Origin: Agreia sp. PsM10
Lineage (GTDB): Bacteria > Actinomycetota > Actinomycetes > Actinomycetales > Microbacteriaceae
NCBI RefSeq assembly: GCF_030433855.1
Contig: NZ_JARUXC010000012.1
Coordinates: 49,786-113,785, forward strand
DNA length: 64,000 nucleotides
Direction of reading: 5' to 3'
Each line of letters opens with the position of its first letter. The stretch's first letter is position 1. The position numbers and the translations under genes were made by a program. The notes below the pieces were generated by a model. It saw only the letters and a program-made list of their open reading frames with translations. It was not told the DNA's origin and did not search any database. Of this stretch, positions 40,589 to 49,493 are shown piece after piece.

Positions 40589-41713
40589 TCATCTCTCTTC
40601 TCTGTTGGTGAAGGACGCGGCGGCGTCGCCGCGCGGTTCTTCAGTGGTTTCTGTGGTGTCGGTGGTTTCTGCTGGTGGGGCGACGACGGGCGTATCGGCA
40701 CGGGATGCGCGCCGGCGGCTCGCGAGGGAGGCGATGGTGATGGCGGCAACGAGGGTGAGGCCGTTGAAGAGCGGTTCGAGGAAGAACTGGCCGGGGATGA
40801 GCTGTTGCAGGCCCGAGATGCCGATCGTGGCGATGACCACACCGAGGATCGTTCCGAGCGCGTTGACGCGGCCGGGTTTGATCGTCGTCGACCCGAGGAA
40901 GGCCGCGGTCAGGGCGGGGAGGAGGTACTCCGGGCCGATGTTGGCCTGGGCGACGCCGGCCTGCTTCGACGCCAGTAGCACTCCGGCCACGGCAGTGAGC
41001 ACGCCGGATGCGACCATGGCGGCCACCACGTACCGGCGTCGGTTGACGCCGGTCAGCTCGGCGGCCCGGGGGTTGGCGCCGACGGCGTAGAGGTAGCGTC
41101 CGGCCGGCAGGAACTCGAGCACGAGCCACAGCAGCAGGGCGAGCACGAGGGCGATCACGAACGGCCCGGGGATGGGCCCGAGCGACCACGTCGACAGAGC
41201 GTCGAAGGCGCTGGCCCGCACGCCGGCGTTGTCGGTCACCTGGCGTCCGCCCGTGGTCCAATAGGTGATCGCGAAGATGACCTGGCCGGTGGCGAGCGTC
41301 GCGATGAACGCGTCGACTTGGGCGAGCTCTACCAGCAGGGCGTTGAACAACCCCACGAGGGCGCCACCGAGCAGACTCAGGAAGATCACCAGTCGGTAGT
41401 CCATGCCGGCGATCTGCCATTGCAGGGCCATCACCTGCCACAGTCCGACTCCGTAGCCGATAGACAGGTCGATCTTGCCGGCCACCATCGGAATGGTCAC
41501 GGCGATCGCGAGGATCAGCAGCGTCGACTGGCTCGATGCGAGCAGCTGAAAATTCAACAGTGTCGCGAAGGTGTCTGGCCGGGCTATCGCGAAGATCACG
41601 AAGAGAACCCCGGTCAGCACGACCATGCCGTAGACGGTCGTGAGCTTGCGGTACCAGGGAGCGGATTTCGGCGGCTCGAGTGCCGTCGACTTCAGCGATG
41701 TGTTCATTGTCAT
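40589..41713 (-). CDS. sugar ABC transporter permease (RbsC-like), 374 aa
   Basis: About ten hydrophobic segments from residue 27 on, with the family stretch VAGKIDLSIGYGVGL (compare GGIDLSVG), ALLVELAQVDAFIATLATGQV and the late AFLGSTTIKPGRVNALGTILGVV. Belongs to the BPD_transp_2 permeases for ribose/xylose-type sugars. It overlaps the ATPase gene by 4 nt. The C-terminal tail is Thr/Glu-rich and cytoplasmic. Confidence 0.9.
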   Translation of the reverse strand: MTMNTSLKSTALEPPKSAPWYRKLTTVYGMVVLTGVLFVIFAIARPDTFATLLNFQLLASSQSTLLILAIAVTIPMVAGKIDLSIGYGVGLWQVMALQWQIAGMDYRLVIFLSLLGGALVGLFNALLVELAQVDAFIATLATGQVIFAITYWTTGGRQVTDNAGVRASAFDALSTWSLGPIPGPFVIALVLALLLWLVLEFLPAGRYLYAVGANPRAAELTGVNRRRYVVAAMVASGVLTAVAGVLLASKQAGVAQANIGPEYLLPALTAAFLGSTTIKPGRVNALGTILGVVIATIGISGLQQLIPGQFFLEPLFNGLTLVAAITIASLASRRRASRADTPVVAPPAETTDTTETTEEPRGDAAASFTNREER

Positions 41714-43212
41714 GATGCGCTCCCTTCGAGCACGGTGGTCTGTCGATCGAGGTCGGATGCGGCCGCAATCAGGTTTGAGATAGTCAGGTCTGCACCGGTG
41801 ATCTCGGCGACTACCCGGCCCCTGCCGAAAACGATTGCCCGGTGGGCGATCGCGGTGACCTCCTCCATGTCGGTCGAGACCACGACGGCTGCGGTGCCTT
41901 CTCGGGCGGCATCGCGCAGGAGGGCGTAGATATCGGCCTTTGCTCCCACGTCGACGCCCATAGTCGGCTCTTCGAGCACGACGGCCTTGCGTCCCACGCC
42001 GAACCAGCGGGCCAGGATGACCTTCTGCTGATTCCCTCCGGAGAAGGTGTCGAGCGGCAGCTCAGGGTCGGACGGGCGCACGCCGAAATCGTTGATGTAG
42101 CGGCGGGCCGCGATCTTCTCTGCCCGCGCTCCGCGGAACTGCCAGAAACGCCTACCCCAAACCGCCGGATTCAGGAAGAGGTTCTCGCGCGCCGAGAGTC
42201 CGGCACCTACGGCCTCGCTCTCCCGATTAGAGGTCGCGAAGCCGACACCCGCTTGAACGGCGACGCGGGGGTTCTTGGGTGCGAACGCGGTTCCATCGAG
42301 CTCAAACGAGCCCGCAGAGACTCTGGCGTCTCCCGCAATGGCGCGGCCTATGTGCTCGTGGCCAGCCCCGCGAAGTCCGCACAGTGCGACGACCTCGCCG
42401 CGGTGCACAGCGAGTGAGACGGGGCCGACGTTTCCGACCTCCACTCGGTCGAGACGCAGTCGAACCTCACTCTGCGGGGCGTCGAAGGTCGGATTGACCG
42501 TGTTTCGCCCCACGATCAGATCGACCAGTTCGCGGTGACTGAGCGACGCCACCGCTCGATCGCCCACGACCTGCCCGCTGCGCATCACGACCGTGCGAGT
42601 AGAGATCTGATAGATCTCGTCGAGTCGGTGCGACACGTAGATCATGCCAACGCCAGAATCTCTGAGCCGCCTCAGCACCGAGAACAGGCGCTCCACGTCT
42701 TCGGCGGGCAGTGAGGCGGTGGGCTCGTCGAGCACGAGAAGCTTCGGCTTCGTGACGAGACCGCGCGCGATGGCAAGGAGGCTTCGTTCGGTGCGTGGCA
42801 GATCGAAGACCCTGGCATTCGGATCGATTCCTCCGCCGACGAGCTCGAGCACCTCGCTCGCTCGCCTCATCACCGCAGCATGGTCGATGAATCCCAACCG
42901 TTTCTGGTAGCCGAGCACTTGGGCGATGTTCTCAGCTACCGTCATCCATTCGATGAGGCCGAGGTTCTGATGGATGAAGGAGATGCTGCGGCGGGTCTGG
43001 CCGCTCGCGAGGTCGGCACCGGCGAGAGTCATCGTTCCGCTGTCGGGCTTGTAGACGCCCGCGAGCATCTTGATGACCGTCGACTTTCCTGCGCCGTTCT
43101 CTCCGAGCAGCGAGACGACCTCGCCCTGGTGAACATCGAAGCTCACGCTCTGAGCGGCGCGGGTGGCGAAGAACGACTTGTCGAGATTCCTGACTTCGAG
43201 CAGAGGAATCAT
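41710..43212 (-). CDS. sugar ABC transporter ATP-binding protein, two ABC domains (RbsA-like), 500 aa
   Basis: First NBD (1-235): LLGENGAGKSTVIKML Walker A, LPRTERSLLAIARGL degenerate signature, KLLVLDEPTASL Walker B. Second NBD (245-495): LCGLRGAGHEHIGRAI degenerate Walker A, TFSGGNQQKVILARW intact signature, VVLEEPTMGVDVGAK. This asymmetry is normal for RbsA/XylG-type fused ATPases. Powers sugar uptake. ATG at 43212; 109 bp separate it from the IclR gene upstream in the same direction. Confidence 0.93.
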   Translation of the reverse strand: MIPLLEVRNLDKSFFATRAAQSVSFDVHQGEVVSLLGENGAGKSTVIKMLAGVYKPDSGTMTLAGADLASGQTRRSISFIHQNLGLIEWMTVAENIAQVLGYQKRLGFIDHAAVMRRASEVLELVGGGIDPNARVFDLPRTERSLLAIARGLVTKPKLLVLDEPTASLPAEDVERLFSVLRRLRDSGVGMIYVSHRLDEIYQISTRTVVMRSGQVVGDRAVASLSHRELVDLIVGRNTVNPTFDAPQSEVRLRLDRVEVGNVGPVSLAVHRGEVVALCGLRGAGHEHIGRAIAGDARVSAGSFELDGTAFAPKNPRVAVQAGVGFATSNRESEAVGAGLSARENLFLNPAVWGRRFWQFRGARAEKIAARRYINDFGVRPSDPELPLDTFSGGNQQKVILARWFGVGRKAVVLEEPTMGVDVGAKADIYALLRDAAREGTAAVVVSTDMEEVTAIAHRAIVFGRGRVVAEITGADLTISNLIAAASDLDRQTTVLEGSAS

Positions 43213-43321
43213 GGGTACTCCCGTTCGGGTTGAGGGTGGGATCTTGCTGTTTTCGGCATGGCTGAGAGCCCCCGGTGTCGTGTGCTGAGACGCGGGTGAG
43301 AAAGGCCGGGATTGTGCGGGT

Positions 43322-44098
43322 CTAGGTCGCGGCTCCGGCGAGCTGCCTCGACAGCTTGCGCAGGTCGAGGATCAAACGGTCACGCAGCTCGGGTGTGGCG
43401 CGATACGACAGGAGGGTCGAACTCACGGCCGTGGGTTGGCGCAGCCCCGTGATGGCGACACCGAAGCACGTCACTCCTGTCGTGTTCTGCTGGTCGTCGA
43501 TCGAGTATCCGCGTACGCGGATAGCGGCGAGGTCTCGTCGCAATTCGTCGACCGTGCGAAAGGAATGATTCGTGAGCCGAGGCATCTCCGTGACAGTTTC
43601 GAGACGGGCATTCATCTCGTCTTCGGGAAGCGACGCAAGCATCGCCTTGCCGAGGCCCGTCACCACAGCCGGCAGCCGGTGGCCCACGTCAGTGGCGAGG
43701 CGCACGGGCTGATTCCCGTTGTGCCGTGAGAGATAGAGCACGTCGAGACCGTCGAGAACAGCGATCAGAGCGGTCTCCTCGCGGAGCGTCGGCAGCATGT
43801 TCGCAAGGCGACGAAATTCCGAGACGAGATCGGTCGACGAGAGCACCGACTGGCCCAGCTCGAGCACCTTGTATCCGAGAACCCAGCCGCGAGAGAGCTG
43901 GCGCGCCATGCCCGCCGCCTGCAGTGTGGTCATCAGATTGGAGATCGAGGACTTCGCCATCCCCGTTGCTCTGGCGATCTCAGAGAGTGTGACCGGACCT
44001 TTGTTCTGGGCCATGACATCGAGGATGCGGACGGCGCGCATCACGGCGGGAACAGGGGTGGACGACTCCCTGGCGTCAGTGAGATCGATGAGCGTCAT
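43322..44098 (-). CDS. IclR-family regulator of the sugar ABC operon, 258 aa
   Basis: ATG 44098 lies 7 bases after GGAGG, which itself is inside the end of the SMP-30 gene. Winged helix (about 15-75: VPAVMRAVRILDVMAQNKGPVTLSEIARATGMAKSSISNLMTTLQAAGM) and effector domain (about 95-250: LIAVLDGLDVLYLSRHNG, LPAVVTGLGKAMLASLPE, GYSIDDQQNTTGVTCFGVAI). It sits between the lactonase and transporter genes, so it is autoregulated with them. A GTTCG/CGAAC inverted repeat before the operon (45084-45105) is its likely site. Confidence 0.9.
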   Translation of the reverse strand: MTLIDLTDARESSTPVPAVMRAVRILDVMAQNKGPVTLSEIARATGMAKSSISNLMTTLQAAGMARQLSRGWVLGYKVLELGQSVLSSTDLVSEFRRLANMLPTLREETALIAVLDGLDVLYLSRHNGNQPVRLATDVGHRLPAVVTGLGKAMLASLPEDEMNARLETVTEMPRLTNHSFRTVDELRRDLAAIRVRGYSIDDQQNTTGVTCFGVAITGLRQPTAVSSTLLSYRATPELRDRLILDLRKLSRQLAGAAT

Positions 44099-44100
44099 CG

Positions 44101-45027
44101 TCACGCCTCCTGCGCGCAAGCAGGCGTCGTCGTCGCATCTCTGGTCGACGTGGCGATGGAGTAGAGACTCGTGGTCGCGGTGATGAAGAGTGTCGTGCCG
44201 TCGGGGCCGCCGAAGCACAGATTCGAGACGGTTTCAGGAACGGCGATGTGGCCCAGTCGGCCGCCGTCGGGTGAGTAGATGGTGACTCCTGACGCGGTCG
44301 AGGTCCATACGTTGCCCTCGATGTCGACCCGGAAGCCATCCGACATACCGTCCTCGATGACGGCGAAGACGCGGCCGTTCTTGCATCGGGTGCCGTCGAC
44401 GTCGTATGCGCGGATGTGATGATTGCCGCCGACGGATCGCAGTGCGGCTGACGTATCGGAGACGTAGAGGATCGACCCGTCGGGCGAGAATGCCAGTCCG
44501 TTCGGCTCCTCGATGTCGATGATGACCGGTCGCGTCTCACCGGTCTCGAGATCGTGGCGGAAGACGAAATTGTCGCCATATTCTCGTTCGCCGGGGTGGC
44601 CCTCGATCGACACGACGATGCCGTAGGGCGGGTCGGAGAACCATATGCTGCCGTCTGCTGCCACGACGACGTCATTGGGTGAGTTCAGGCGCACCCCGTT
44701 GTAGGAATCGACGATCGGTGTGACGGCACCGCCCCGATCGCGTTCGACCCTTCTGCGTCCGTGGGAACACTGAATGACCGACCCGTCGCGATCGAGGGTC
44801 CGCCCGTTCGTGAACTCGACGTCGGTGGCATAGACGGAGAGGGACCCATCGATGGTGGAATACTCCAGGATCCGGTCAGCCGGAATGTCACTCCACCGGA
44901 CGGACTGCGTCGCGGGTATCCATACGGGGCCTTCGGACCAGGTCGCACCCGTCCCGAGTACCGCGAGCTCGGCTCCAGTGGGAATCAATCCACTGAGACC
45001 GGATGTCTCGGGGGAACGAGCGTCCAT
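44101..45027 (-). CDS. SMP-30/gluconolactonase-like sugar lactonase, 308 aa
   Basis: Six-bladed beta-propeller of the SMP-30/LRE family: WSEGPVWIP (metal Glu), GVRLNSPNDVVVAADGSIWFSDPPYG (Asn and Asp ligands), EPNGLAFSPDGSILYVSD (Asn) and DGFRVDIEGNVWTS (Asp). Hydrolyses aldonolactones with a divalent metal. ATG 45027 is preceded by GGAGGTGACC. First gene of the operon; the imported or oxidised sugar is therefore probably handled as a lactone. Confidence 0.9.
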   Translation of the reverse strand: MDARSPETSGLSGLIPTGAELAVLGTGATWSEGPVWIPATQSVRWSDIPADRILEYSTIDGSLSVYATDVEFTNGRTLDRDGSVIQCSHGRRRVERDRGGAVTPIVDSYNGVRLNSPNDVVVAADGSIWFSDPPYGIVVSIEGHPGEREYGDNFVFRHDLETGETRPVIIDIEEPNGLAFSPDGSILYVSDTSAALRSVGGNHHIRAYDVDGTRCKNGRVFAVIEDGMSDGFRVDIEGNVWTSTASGVTIYSPDGGRLGHIAVPETVSNLCFGGPDGTTLFITATTSLYSIATSTRDATTTPACAQEA

Positions 45028-45083
45028 GGTCACCTCCGTTGGTTGATAGCTACTACAGCACCACCGGAGTCGGCACGCAATGC

Positions 45084-45105
45084 AGTGTTCGAAATACCGA
45101 ACGCT
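45084..45105. promoter_or_regulatory. inverted repeat AGTGTTCG-N6-CGAACGCT, probable IclR operator
   Basis: Eight-base arms with one mismatch around AAATAC, in the 80-bp gap between the LysR stop and the SMP-30 start. A possible minus-strand promoter (TTGCGT, 17 bp, TGTAGT; about 45081 to 45053) lies just downstream in the direction of transcription. GTTCG/CGAAC arms are typical of IclR sites. Confidence 0.5.
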
Positions 45106-45107
45106 GT

Positions 45108-46043
45108 TTATTCCTCTGAATCAGGCGGCGACTCGACCTGCGCGTCCGCGAGCCCGGCCTGCGACATGAGCTCGTCGAGAACGAGGCCCACGGCACGCCT
45201 GGCCGCACGATCCGGGCGCATCAGAACCTCGATGCGCCGTCCGGCCCGCAGGTCGGTGAGGGGGAGCAGCACGTACCGCCCCGGCGCACGTTCCAGTGAT
45301 GTGTTGCGTGGCAGCAGCGCGACCCCGTGGCCCGCGGCGACCAGCTTCTCGGTGAGGGGCAGGTGGGTGGTCCGGTGCACCACCTTGGCAGGGGCGCCCA
45401 CCTGAGCCGACATCGCCTGAAGCACCCGATCGAGTGGGAAGTCGACCGGAACGCCGATCCAGTCCTCGTGGATGACGTCGGCAGGGGAGACCCTCCGGTG
45501 TGCGGCGAGGGGGTGACCGATCGGGAGAGCGACGTCGAGCGGCTCCCTCAGCAGGGGAACCACGCTCAGGCGCTCGCGGTCGGGCGGCAGTACATCGTCG
45601 GAGCGGTGAGCCACGACGATGTCGAAGTCGCTCGTGAGCGCGGCGAAGTCGTCCTGCGAGACGTCGCGGTCGGAGATCTCCAGCGTGATGCCGGGATGCG
45701 CGCGCATGCGCGTGAGCAGGCCGGGCACGAGGAGCTCGGCCGCCGAGTAGAAGATCGCGAGCCGCACGGTGCCGGATGCTCCGCCCTGGAACGCGCTCCA
45801 GGTCGTCTCAGCCTCGGCCATCGCGGTCGCCACGCGTACCGAGCTCGCTGCCAGCGCGTGCCCCGCGTCGGTGAGACGCACCCCTCGTCCGACACGTTCG
45901 ACGAGTGCCGTGCCCATCTGCCTCTGCAGGGTGCGCAGCTGCTGCGACACGGCGCTCGGCGTCTTGCCGAGGGCGTCGGCGACCTCGGTGACGCTCCCGC
46001 GCTCGGCCAGCTCCCGAAGCAGGGCCAGGTGATTCAGATCCAT
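45108..46043 (-). CDS. LysR-family transcriptional regulator, 311 aa
   Basis: N-terminal helix-turn-helix (1-60: LNHLALLRELAERGSVTEVADALGKTPSAVSQQLRTLQRQMG, ERVGRGVRLTDAG) and a substrate-binding-protein-like effector domain (about 90-295). Start ATG 46043. Divergent from the EamA exporter, its probable target. The effector is unknown. Confidence 0.92.
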   Translation of the reverse strand: MDLNHLALLRELAERGSVTEVADALGKTPSAVSQQLRTLQRQMGTALVERVGRGVRLTDAGHALAASSVRVATAMAEAETTWSAFQGGASGTVRLAIFYSAAELLVPGLLTRMRAHPGITLEISDRDVSQDDFAALTSDFDIVVAHRSDDVLPPDRERLSVVPLLREPLDVALPIGHPLAAHRRVSPADVIHEDWIGVPVDFPLDRVLQAMSAQVGAPAKVVHRTTHLPLTEKLVAAGHGVALLPRNTSLERAPGRYVLLPLTDLRAGRRIEVLMRPDRAARRAVGLVLDELMSQAGLADAQVESPPDSEE

Positions 46044-46057
46044 GTAGGCAGGCTACA
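46043..46057. promoter_or_regulatory. LysR-type T-N11-A inverted repeat
   Basis: TGTAGGCAGGCTACA: perfect 5-base arms, T-N11-A form, overlapping the LysR start codon and 58 bp before the divergent gene's ATG. Suits autorepression; an activating half nearer 46090 was not clear. Confidence 0.4.
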
Positions 46058-46114
46058 AAGTCGATGAGGTCGGATGCAATTGTCCTTCAGTGACATCTCG
46101 GACACGATGGGCAC

Positions 46115-47005
46115 ATGTCTCCTCGCGATCGACTCCTCGCCGTGCTCGTCGCCGTCTGCTGGGGACTCAACTTCCCGGCCACGGCGCTCGCCCTCGACCA
46201 CTTCCCGCCGTTCTTCATGGTGGCCCTGCGGTTCGCCCTGATCGCGGTTCCGACGGTGCTGTTCGTGCCACGCCCGGAGATCCGGTTCCGCTGGCTGCTC
46301 GGCGCCGGGCTCGGCATCGGCCTCCTGCAGTTCGCCTTCCTCTACGCCGGCATGGCCGCCGGGATGCCGAGCGGACTCGCCTCGCTCGTGCTGCAGGCAT
46401 CCGCGCCTTTCACCGTGCTGATCGCCGGTATCTGGCTGCGCGAGAGGATCACTCCGCGCCAGGCCACAGGCATAGCGATCGCCGTTCTGGGGCTCGCCGC
46501 GATCGCCGTGCACCGCGCCCAGGTGGCCGCCCTGCTGCCCGTCATCCTCACCCTGTGCGGAGCGCTCGGCTGGGCGATCGGCAACATCTCGACGCGCAAG
46601 GCCGAGGCGCCGAATCCGTTCCGTCTCACGCTCTGGATGTCGGTGGTGCCGCCGGTGCCGATGCTCGCGTTGGCCCTGTTGGTCGAGGGCCCGGATCGGA
46701 TCGGCGACAGTCTCGCGACGAGCTTCACCCTGGACGCCCTCCCGGCCGTTCTCGGACTCCTCTACATCGTGCTCATCGCCACTCTCGTGGGCTACGGGAT
46801 CTGGGGCGGCCTGCTCAAGCGGAATCCGTCGAGCGTCGTCGCTCCGTTCTCGATGCTGGTTCCGGTCGTGGGTGTGCTGGCCTCGTGGTTGGCCTTCGGC
46901 GAAGTGATCGACCAGGTCGAACTGATCGCGGGAATCTTCGTCGTGGGCGGTGTGCTCTTCGCGAGCACCCGACGCCGCCGTGTGGCGGTGGCGGCCGTGG
47001 GCTGA
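46115..47005 (+). CDS. EamA/DMT-family transporter, 296 aa
   Basis: Ten membrane helices in two EamA repeats (about 5-135 and 145-290). LVAVCWGLNFPATALALDHFPPFFMVALRF at the start and LVLQASAPFTVLIAGIWLRERITPRQATGIAIAVLG at the end of repeat 1 are typical of the drug/metabolite exporter group (YdcZ/RhaT/EamA). Likely exports amino acids or related metabolites, induced through LysR. Confidence 0.9.
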   Translation: MSPRDRLLAVLVAVCWGLNFPATALALDHFPPFFMVALRFALIAVPTVLFVPRPEIRFRWLLGAGLGIGLLQFAFLYAGMAAGMPSGLASLVLQASAPFTVLIAGIWLRERITPRQATGIAIAVLGLAAIAVHRAQVAALLPVILTLCGALGWAIGNISTRKAEAPNPFRLTLWMSVVPPVPMLALALLVEGPDRIGDSLATSFTLDALPAVLGLLYIVLIATLVGYGIWGGLLKRNPSSVVAPFSMLVPVVGVLASWLAFGEVIDQVELIAGIFVVGGVLFASTRRRRVAVAAVG

Positions 47006-47017
47006 CAGGATCGCTGC

Positions 47018-47962
47018 ATGTCCCAGCGCATCTTCTCCGCATCAGACTTCCAGGATCCTCCCGCTCGCGGCGGGCGTTCGAACGGCCGATCAGGGGGCGG
47101 GTCGGTCGCGGCGCGTGTCGTCAGCGCCCTCGTCGCGCTGCTCATCACGGCTCCTGCGCTCCTTCTCGTGATGGCCGGTGGAGCACGCTCCTACTCCGAG
47201 ACCCTCCAGCGCCTGAACACCGAGCCCGTGCCGGCGGCGATCCTGCTGCTCTCCGCGGGACTCGTGCTCGTGCTCATCGTCTCGTTGACCGGTCTCTTCT
47301 CCTCGCTCGGGCCGCTCGTCGCCGGTCTCGTCGCGACGGGCCTCGGCATCGCGTTCCTGGCGATCCCGACACTGTCGGGCACGCTCGCGGGAAGCCTGCC
47401 GGCCATGGGTGTGAGCCCGCTCAGTCTTCTCGTGTTCTGGTGCCAGTCCGGACTCCTGCTCGCGACCGGCATCGTGTTCCTCGGGGCGGCGCTCGGTCGG
47501 GCGATCGCAGCCCGCACGCACGGTGGTGGCAGAGGAGGGGTGAAGGCGGTCGTCTCCCTCGTCGTCGGTCTGGTCGCGACGCCTCTCGGCATCGTTCTGG
47601 TCGCCTTCGGGTCGGCCGGCCTCCTTCGCTCGTTCGGCACCGCCGCCGAGTCGACCACGCCGGTGCCGAGCACGCTCGGCCTGCTGCTCGCCGGGGCCGT
47701 CGTGCTGGCCGGTGTCGCCCTCACCTCGGGGTGGAGCTCCATCGGCGTCTCGGTGGCGGGCATCCTCTCCCTGCTCCTCGGCCTCCTCGCCGTGGTGCCG
47801 TCGGCCGTCGTCCGGATCTTCACGACGGCGTCGGGGCCGCTGGGCAGTGACGGGGCGAGCGGACTGGGCTCCGCCGTAGCTCTGGGATTCATCGCCGTGC
47901 TGGGCATCGTGTTCCTCGGATCGGCGGCCTCGGGTGCCAGGGCGCGACGCATCCGGCGCTGA
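47018..47962 (+). CDS. hypothetical polytopic membrane protein, 314 aa
   Basis: A ~30-residue polar N-terminus (QRIFSASDFQDPPARGGRSNGRSGGG) is followed by seven or eight helices, for example AARVVSALVALLITAPALLLVMAGG, AAILLLSAGLVLVLIVSLTGLF, SLGPLVAGLVATGLGIAFLAIP and AVALGFIAVLGIVFLGSA. No recognised domain. 12 bp after the EamA gene, so possibly on the same transcript. Confidence 0.6.
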   Translation: MSQRIFSASDFQDPPARGGRSNGRSGGGSVAARVVSALVALLITAPALLLVMAGGARSYSETLQRLNTEPVPAAILLLSAGLVLVLIVSLTGLFSSLGPLVAGLVATGLGIAFLAIPTLSGTLAGSLPAMGVSPLSLLVFWCQSGLLLATGIVFLGAALGRAIAARTHGGGRGGVKAVVSLVVGLVATPLGIVLVAFGSAGLLRSFGTAAESTTPVPSTLGLLLAGAVVLAGVALTSGWSSIGVSVAGILSLLLGLLAVVPSAVVRIFTTASGPLGSDGASGLGSAVALGFIAVLGIVFLGSAASGARARRIRR

Positions 47963-47972
47963 TCCGGCCGTG

Positions 47973-48034
47973 TACACTGACTACTGAACTTCGGCGAGGG
48001 ATGCCGTTCGGCGTGCGATCACGTGCCCGGGCAC
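47973..48034 (+). promoter_or_regulatory. rplY leader with -10-like element and palindrome
   Basis: TACACT at 47973-47978 could be a -10 element; no good -35 is visible. A perfect 12-base palindrome GTGCCCGGGCAC lies at 48023-48034 in the 196-bp leader. It may be a regulatory hairpin for the ribosomal protein; this is speculative. Confidence 0.25.
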
Positions 48035-48158
48035 ATCCGTTATCGACGCGGTGGATGAGGCACGCAACACCCCTGTCTTTCCTCTCGCTACACGCGGTCG
48101 AGTTGAATCATTGACACTAACGATGCGGGCCTCACGGCTCGCCAAGGAGCACATTCTC

Positions 48159-48779
48159 ATGGCTGACAAGAACACCCAGTCCGAAAACCGCGTTTCCGCC
48201 GAGGTCCGCACCTCGTTCGGCAAGGGCGCCGCGCGCAAGATCCGCGCAATCGGCAAGATCCCCGCCGTCCTCTACGGCCACGGAACGGAGCCGGTGCACA
48301 TCACGCTGCCCGGCCACCAGGTCGCGCTCATCCTGCGCAAGGCGAACGCCGTTCTCGACCTCGACATCGAGGGCACCGAGCAGGCCGCGCTGGTCAAGGA
48401 CGTTCAGAAGGACCCCGTGCTGCAGATCATCGAGCACATCGACCTCATCGTGCTGCGCAAGGGCGAGAAGGTCCAGGTCGAGGTCCCGATCCACGTCGAG
48501 GGAGAGTCCTTCGCCGGAACGCTGGCCTCGCTCGACGAGAACACGCTGCTCGTCGAGGTGCTGGCCATCAGCATCCCCGAGCGCATCACCGTCGACATCG
48601 AGGGTGCCGTCGAAGGCACCCAGATCTTCGCGAAAGACGTCGTGCTGCCCGAGGGCGCAACGCTGGTCAGCGACCCCGAGCTTCTCGTCATCAACGTCAC
48701 CGTTCCCGAAGAGGCCGACCTCGGCGACTCGCTGAGCGCCGGCGACGAGGCCACGGGCACGCCCGAGACTGCCGAGTAG
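48159..48779 (+). CDS. rplY: 50S ribosomal protein L25/general stress protein Ctc, 206 aa
   Basis: N-terminal L25 domain (RTSFGKGAARKIRAIGKIPAVLYGHG, QKDPVLQIIEHIDLIVLRKGEKV) binds 5S rRNA; the C-terminal Ctc/TL5 extension (about 100-195) is present, giving the long actinobacterial form, with an acidic tail. ATG 48159 follows AAGGAG; an in-frame extension back to 48051 lacks conservation and a ribosome site. Precedes pth by only 4 bases, the standard rplY-pth pair. Confidence 0.95.
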   Translation: MADKNTQSENRVSAEVRTSFGKGAARKIRAIGKIPAVLYGHGTEPVHITLPGHQVALILRKANAVLDLDIEGTEQAALVKDVQKDPVLQIIEHIDLIVLRKGEKVQVEVPIHVEGESFAGTLASLDENTLLVEVLAISIPERITVDIEGAVEGTQIFAKDVVLPEGATLVSDPELLVINVTVPEEADLGDSLSAGDEATGTPETAE

Positions 48780-48783
48780 TTCA

Positions 48784-49368
48784 CTGTCTGACAACGTCTG
48801 GCTCGTAGCCGGGCTCGGGAATCCCGGGCCCGGCTACGCTGGCAACCGGCACAATGTGGGCCAGATGGTGCTCGACGAGCTCGCGTCGCGCATCGGCTCG
48901 AAATTCGGCAGGCACAAGACGAATTCGACCGTGGCGGAGGGTTTTCTGCGCCCCGGCGGCCCGAAGCTGATCCTGGCCAAGCCCAACTCCTACATGAACA
49001 ATTCGGGTGGCCCTGTCTCTCAGCTGCTCAACTTCTACAGCCTTGCCCCGTCTCGCCTGATCGTGGTGCACGACGAGCTCGACATCCCCTTCGACACGGT
49101 CCGGTTGAAGTCAGGGGGAGGCCCCGGCGGCCACAACGGTATCCGCGACATCATCAGCGCCGCGGGCACGCCCGAGTTCATCCGCGTGCGCGTGGGCGTG
49201 GGCCGCCCGCCCGGTCGTATGGATGCGGCGGACTTCGTGCTGCGCGACTTCTCCGGCACCGAGCGCCAGGCCCTGCCGAATCTCCTGGTGGATGCCGCGG
49301 ACGCGGTCGAGAAGATCGCCGACGACGGTCTCACGGCCGCCCAGCAGCAATTTCATTCACCCGCGTGA
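48784..49368 (+). CDS. pth: peptidyl-tRNA hydrolase, 194 aa, apparent CTG start
   Basis: Frees tRNA from stalled peptidyl-tRNA. Reading from CTG 48784 gives MSDNVWLVAGLGNPGPGY, with the essential N13 (GLGNPG) and catalytic H23 (GNRHNVG), then PNSYMNNSGGPV, HDELDIPFD and GGPGGHNGIRDI. The first ATG (48856) would remove both N13 and H23, so it cannot be the true start; no ATG, GTG or TTG lies in frame between the rplY stop and the conserved block. Coupling to rplY (4-bp gap) may help the weak start. Confidence 0.93.
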   Translation: MSDNVWLVAGLGNPGPGYAGNRHNVGQMVLDELASRIGSKFGRHKTNSTVAEGFLRPGGPKLILAKPNSYMNNSGGPVSQLLNFYSLAPSRLIVVHDELDIPFDTVRLKSGGGPGGHNGIRDIISAAGTPEFIRVRVGVGRPPGRMDAADFVLRDFSGTERQALPNLLVDAADAVEKIADDGLTAAQQQFHSPA

Positions 49369-49493
49369 CGCCGAGTAGTATCGCACCGAAGCATCACGCA
49401 TGTACCATGCTGCTTGGCAACCGCTCAGGGTTTGGTTGGAAATGTCACGCCAGACTGAGATTGGTGCTCTTTATCATCTTCTGGACTAACGGC
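49369..49493. other. left junction of the low-GC island
   Basis: 125 bp between pth and the convergent DUF262 gene. Base composition drops sharply to AT-richer here. No gene, no clear terminator and no attachment-site repeat matching the other end was found by eye. Confidence 0.4.

Noticed and set aside
48051..48158. N-terminal extension of rplY in frame from 48051
   Set aside because: No ribosome site and no L25-like sequence; AAGGAG before 48159 marks the real start.
47963..48158. tRNA or small RNA gene upstream of rplY
   Set aside because: No cloverleaf or CCA-end pattern; only a short palindrome is visible.
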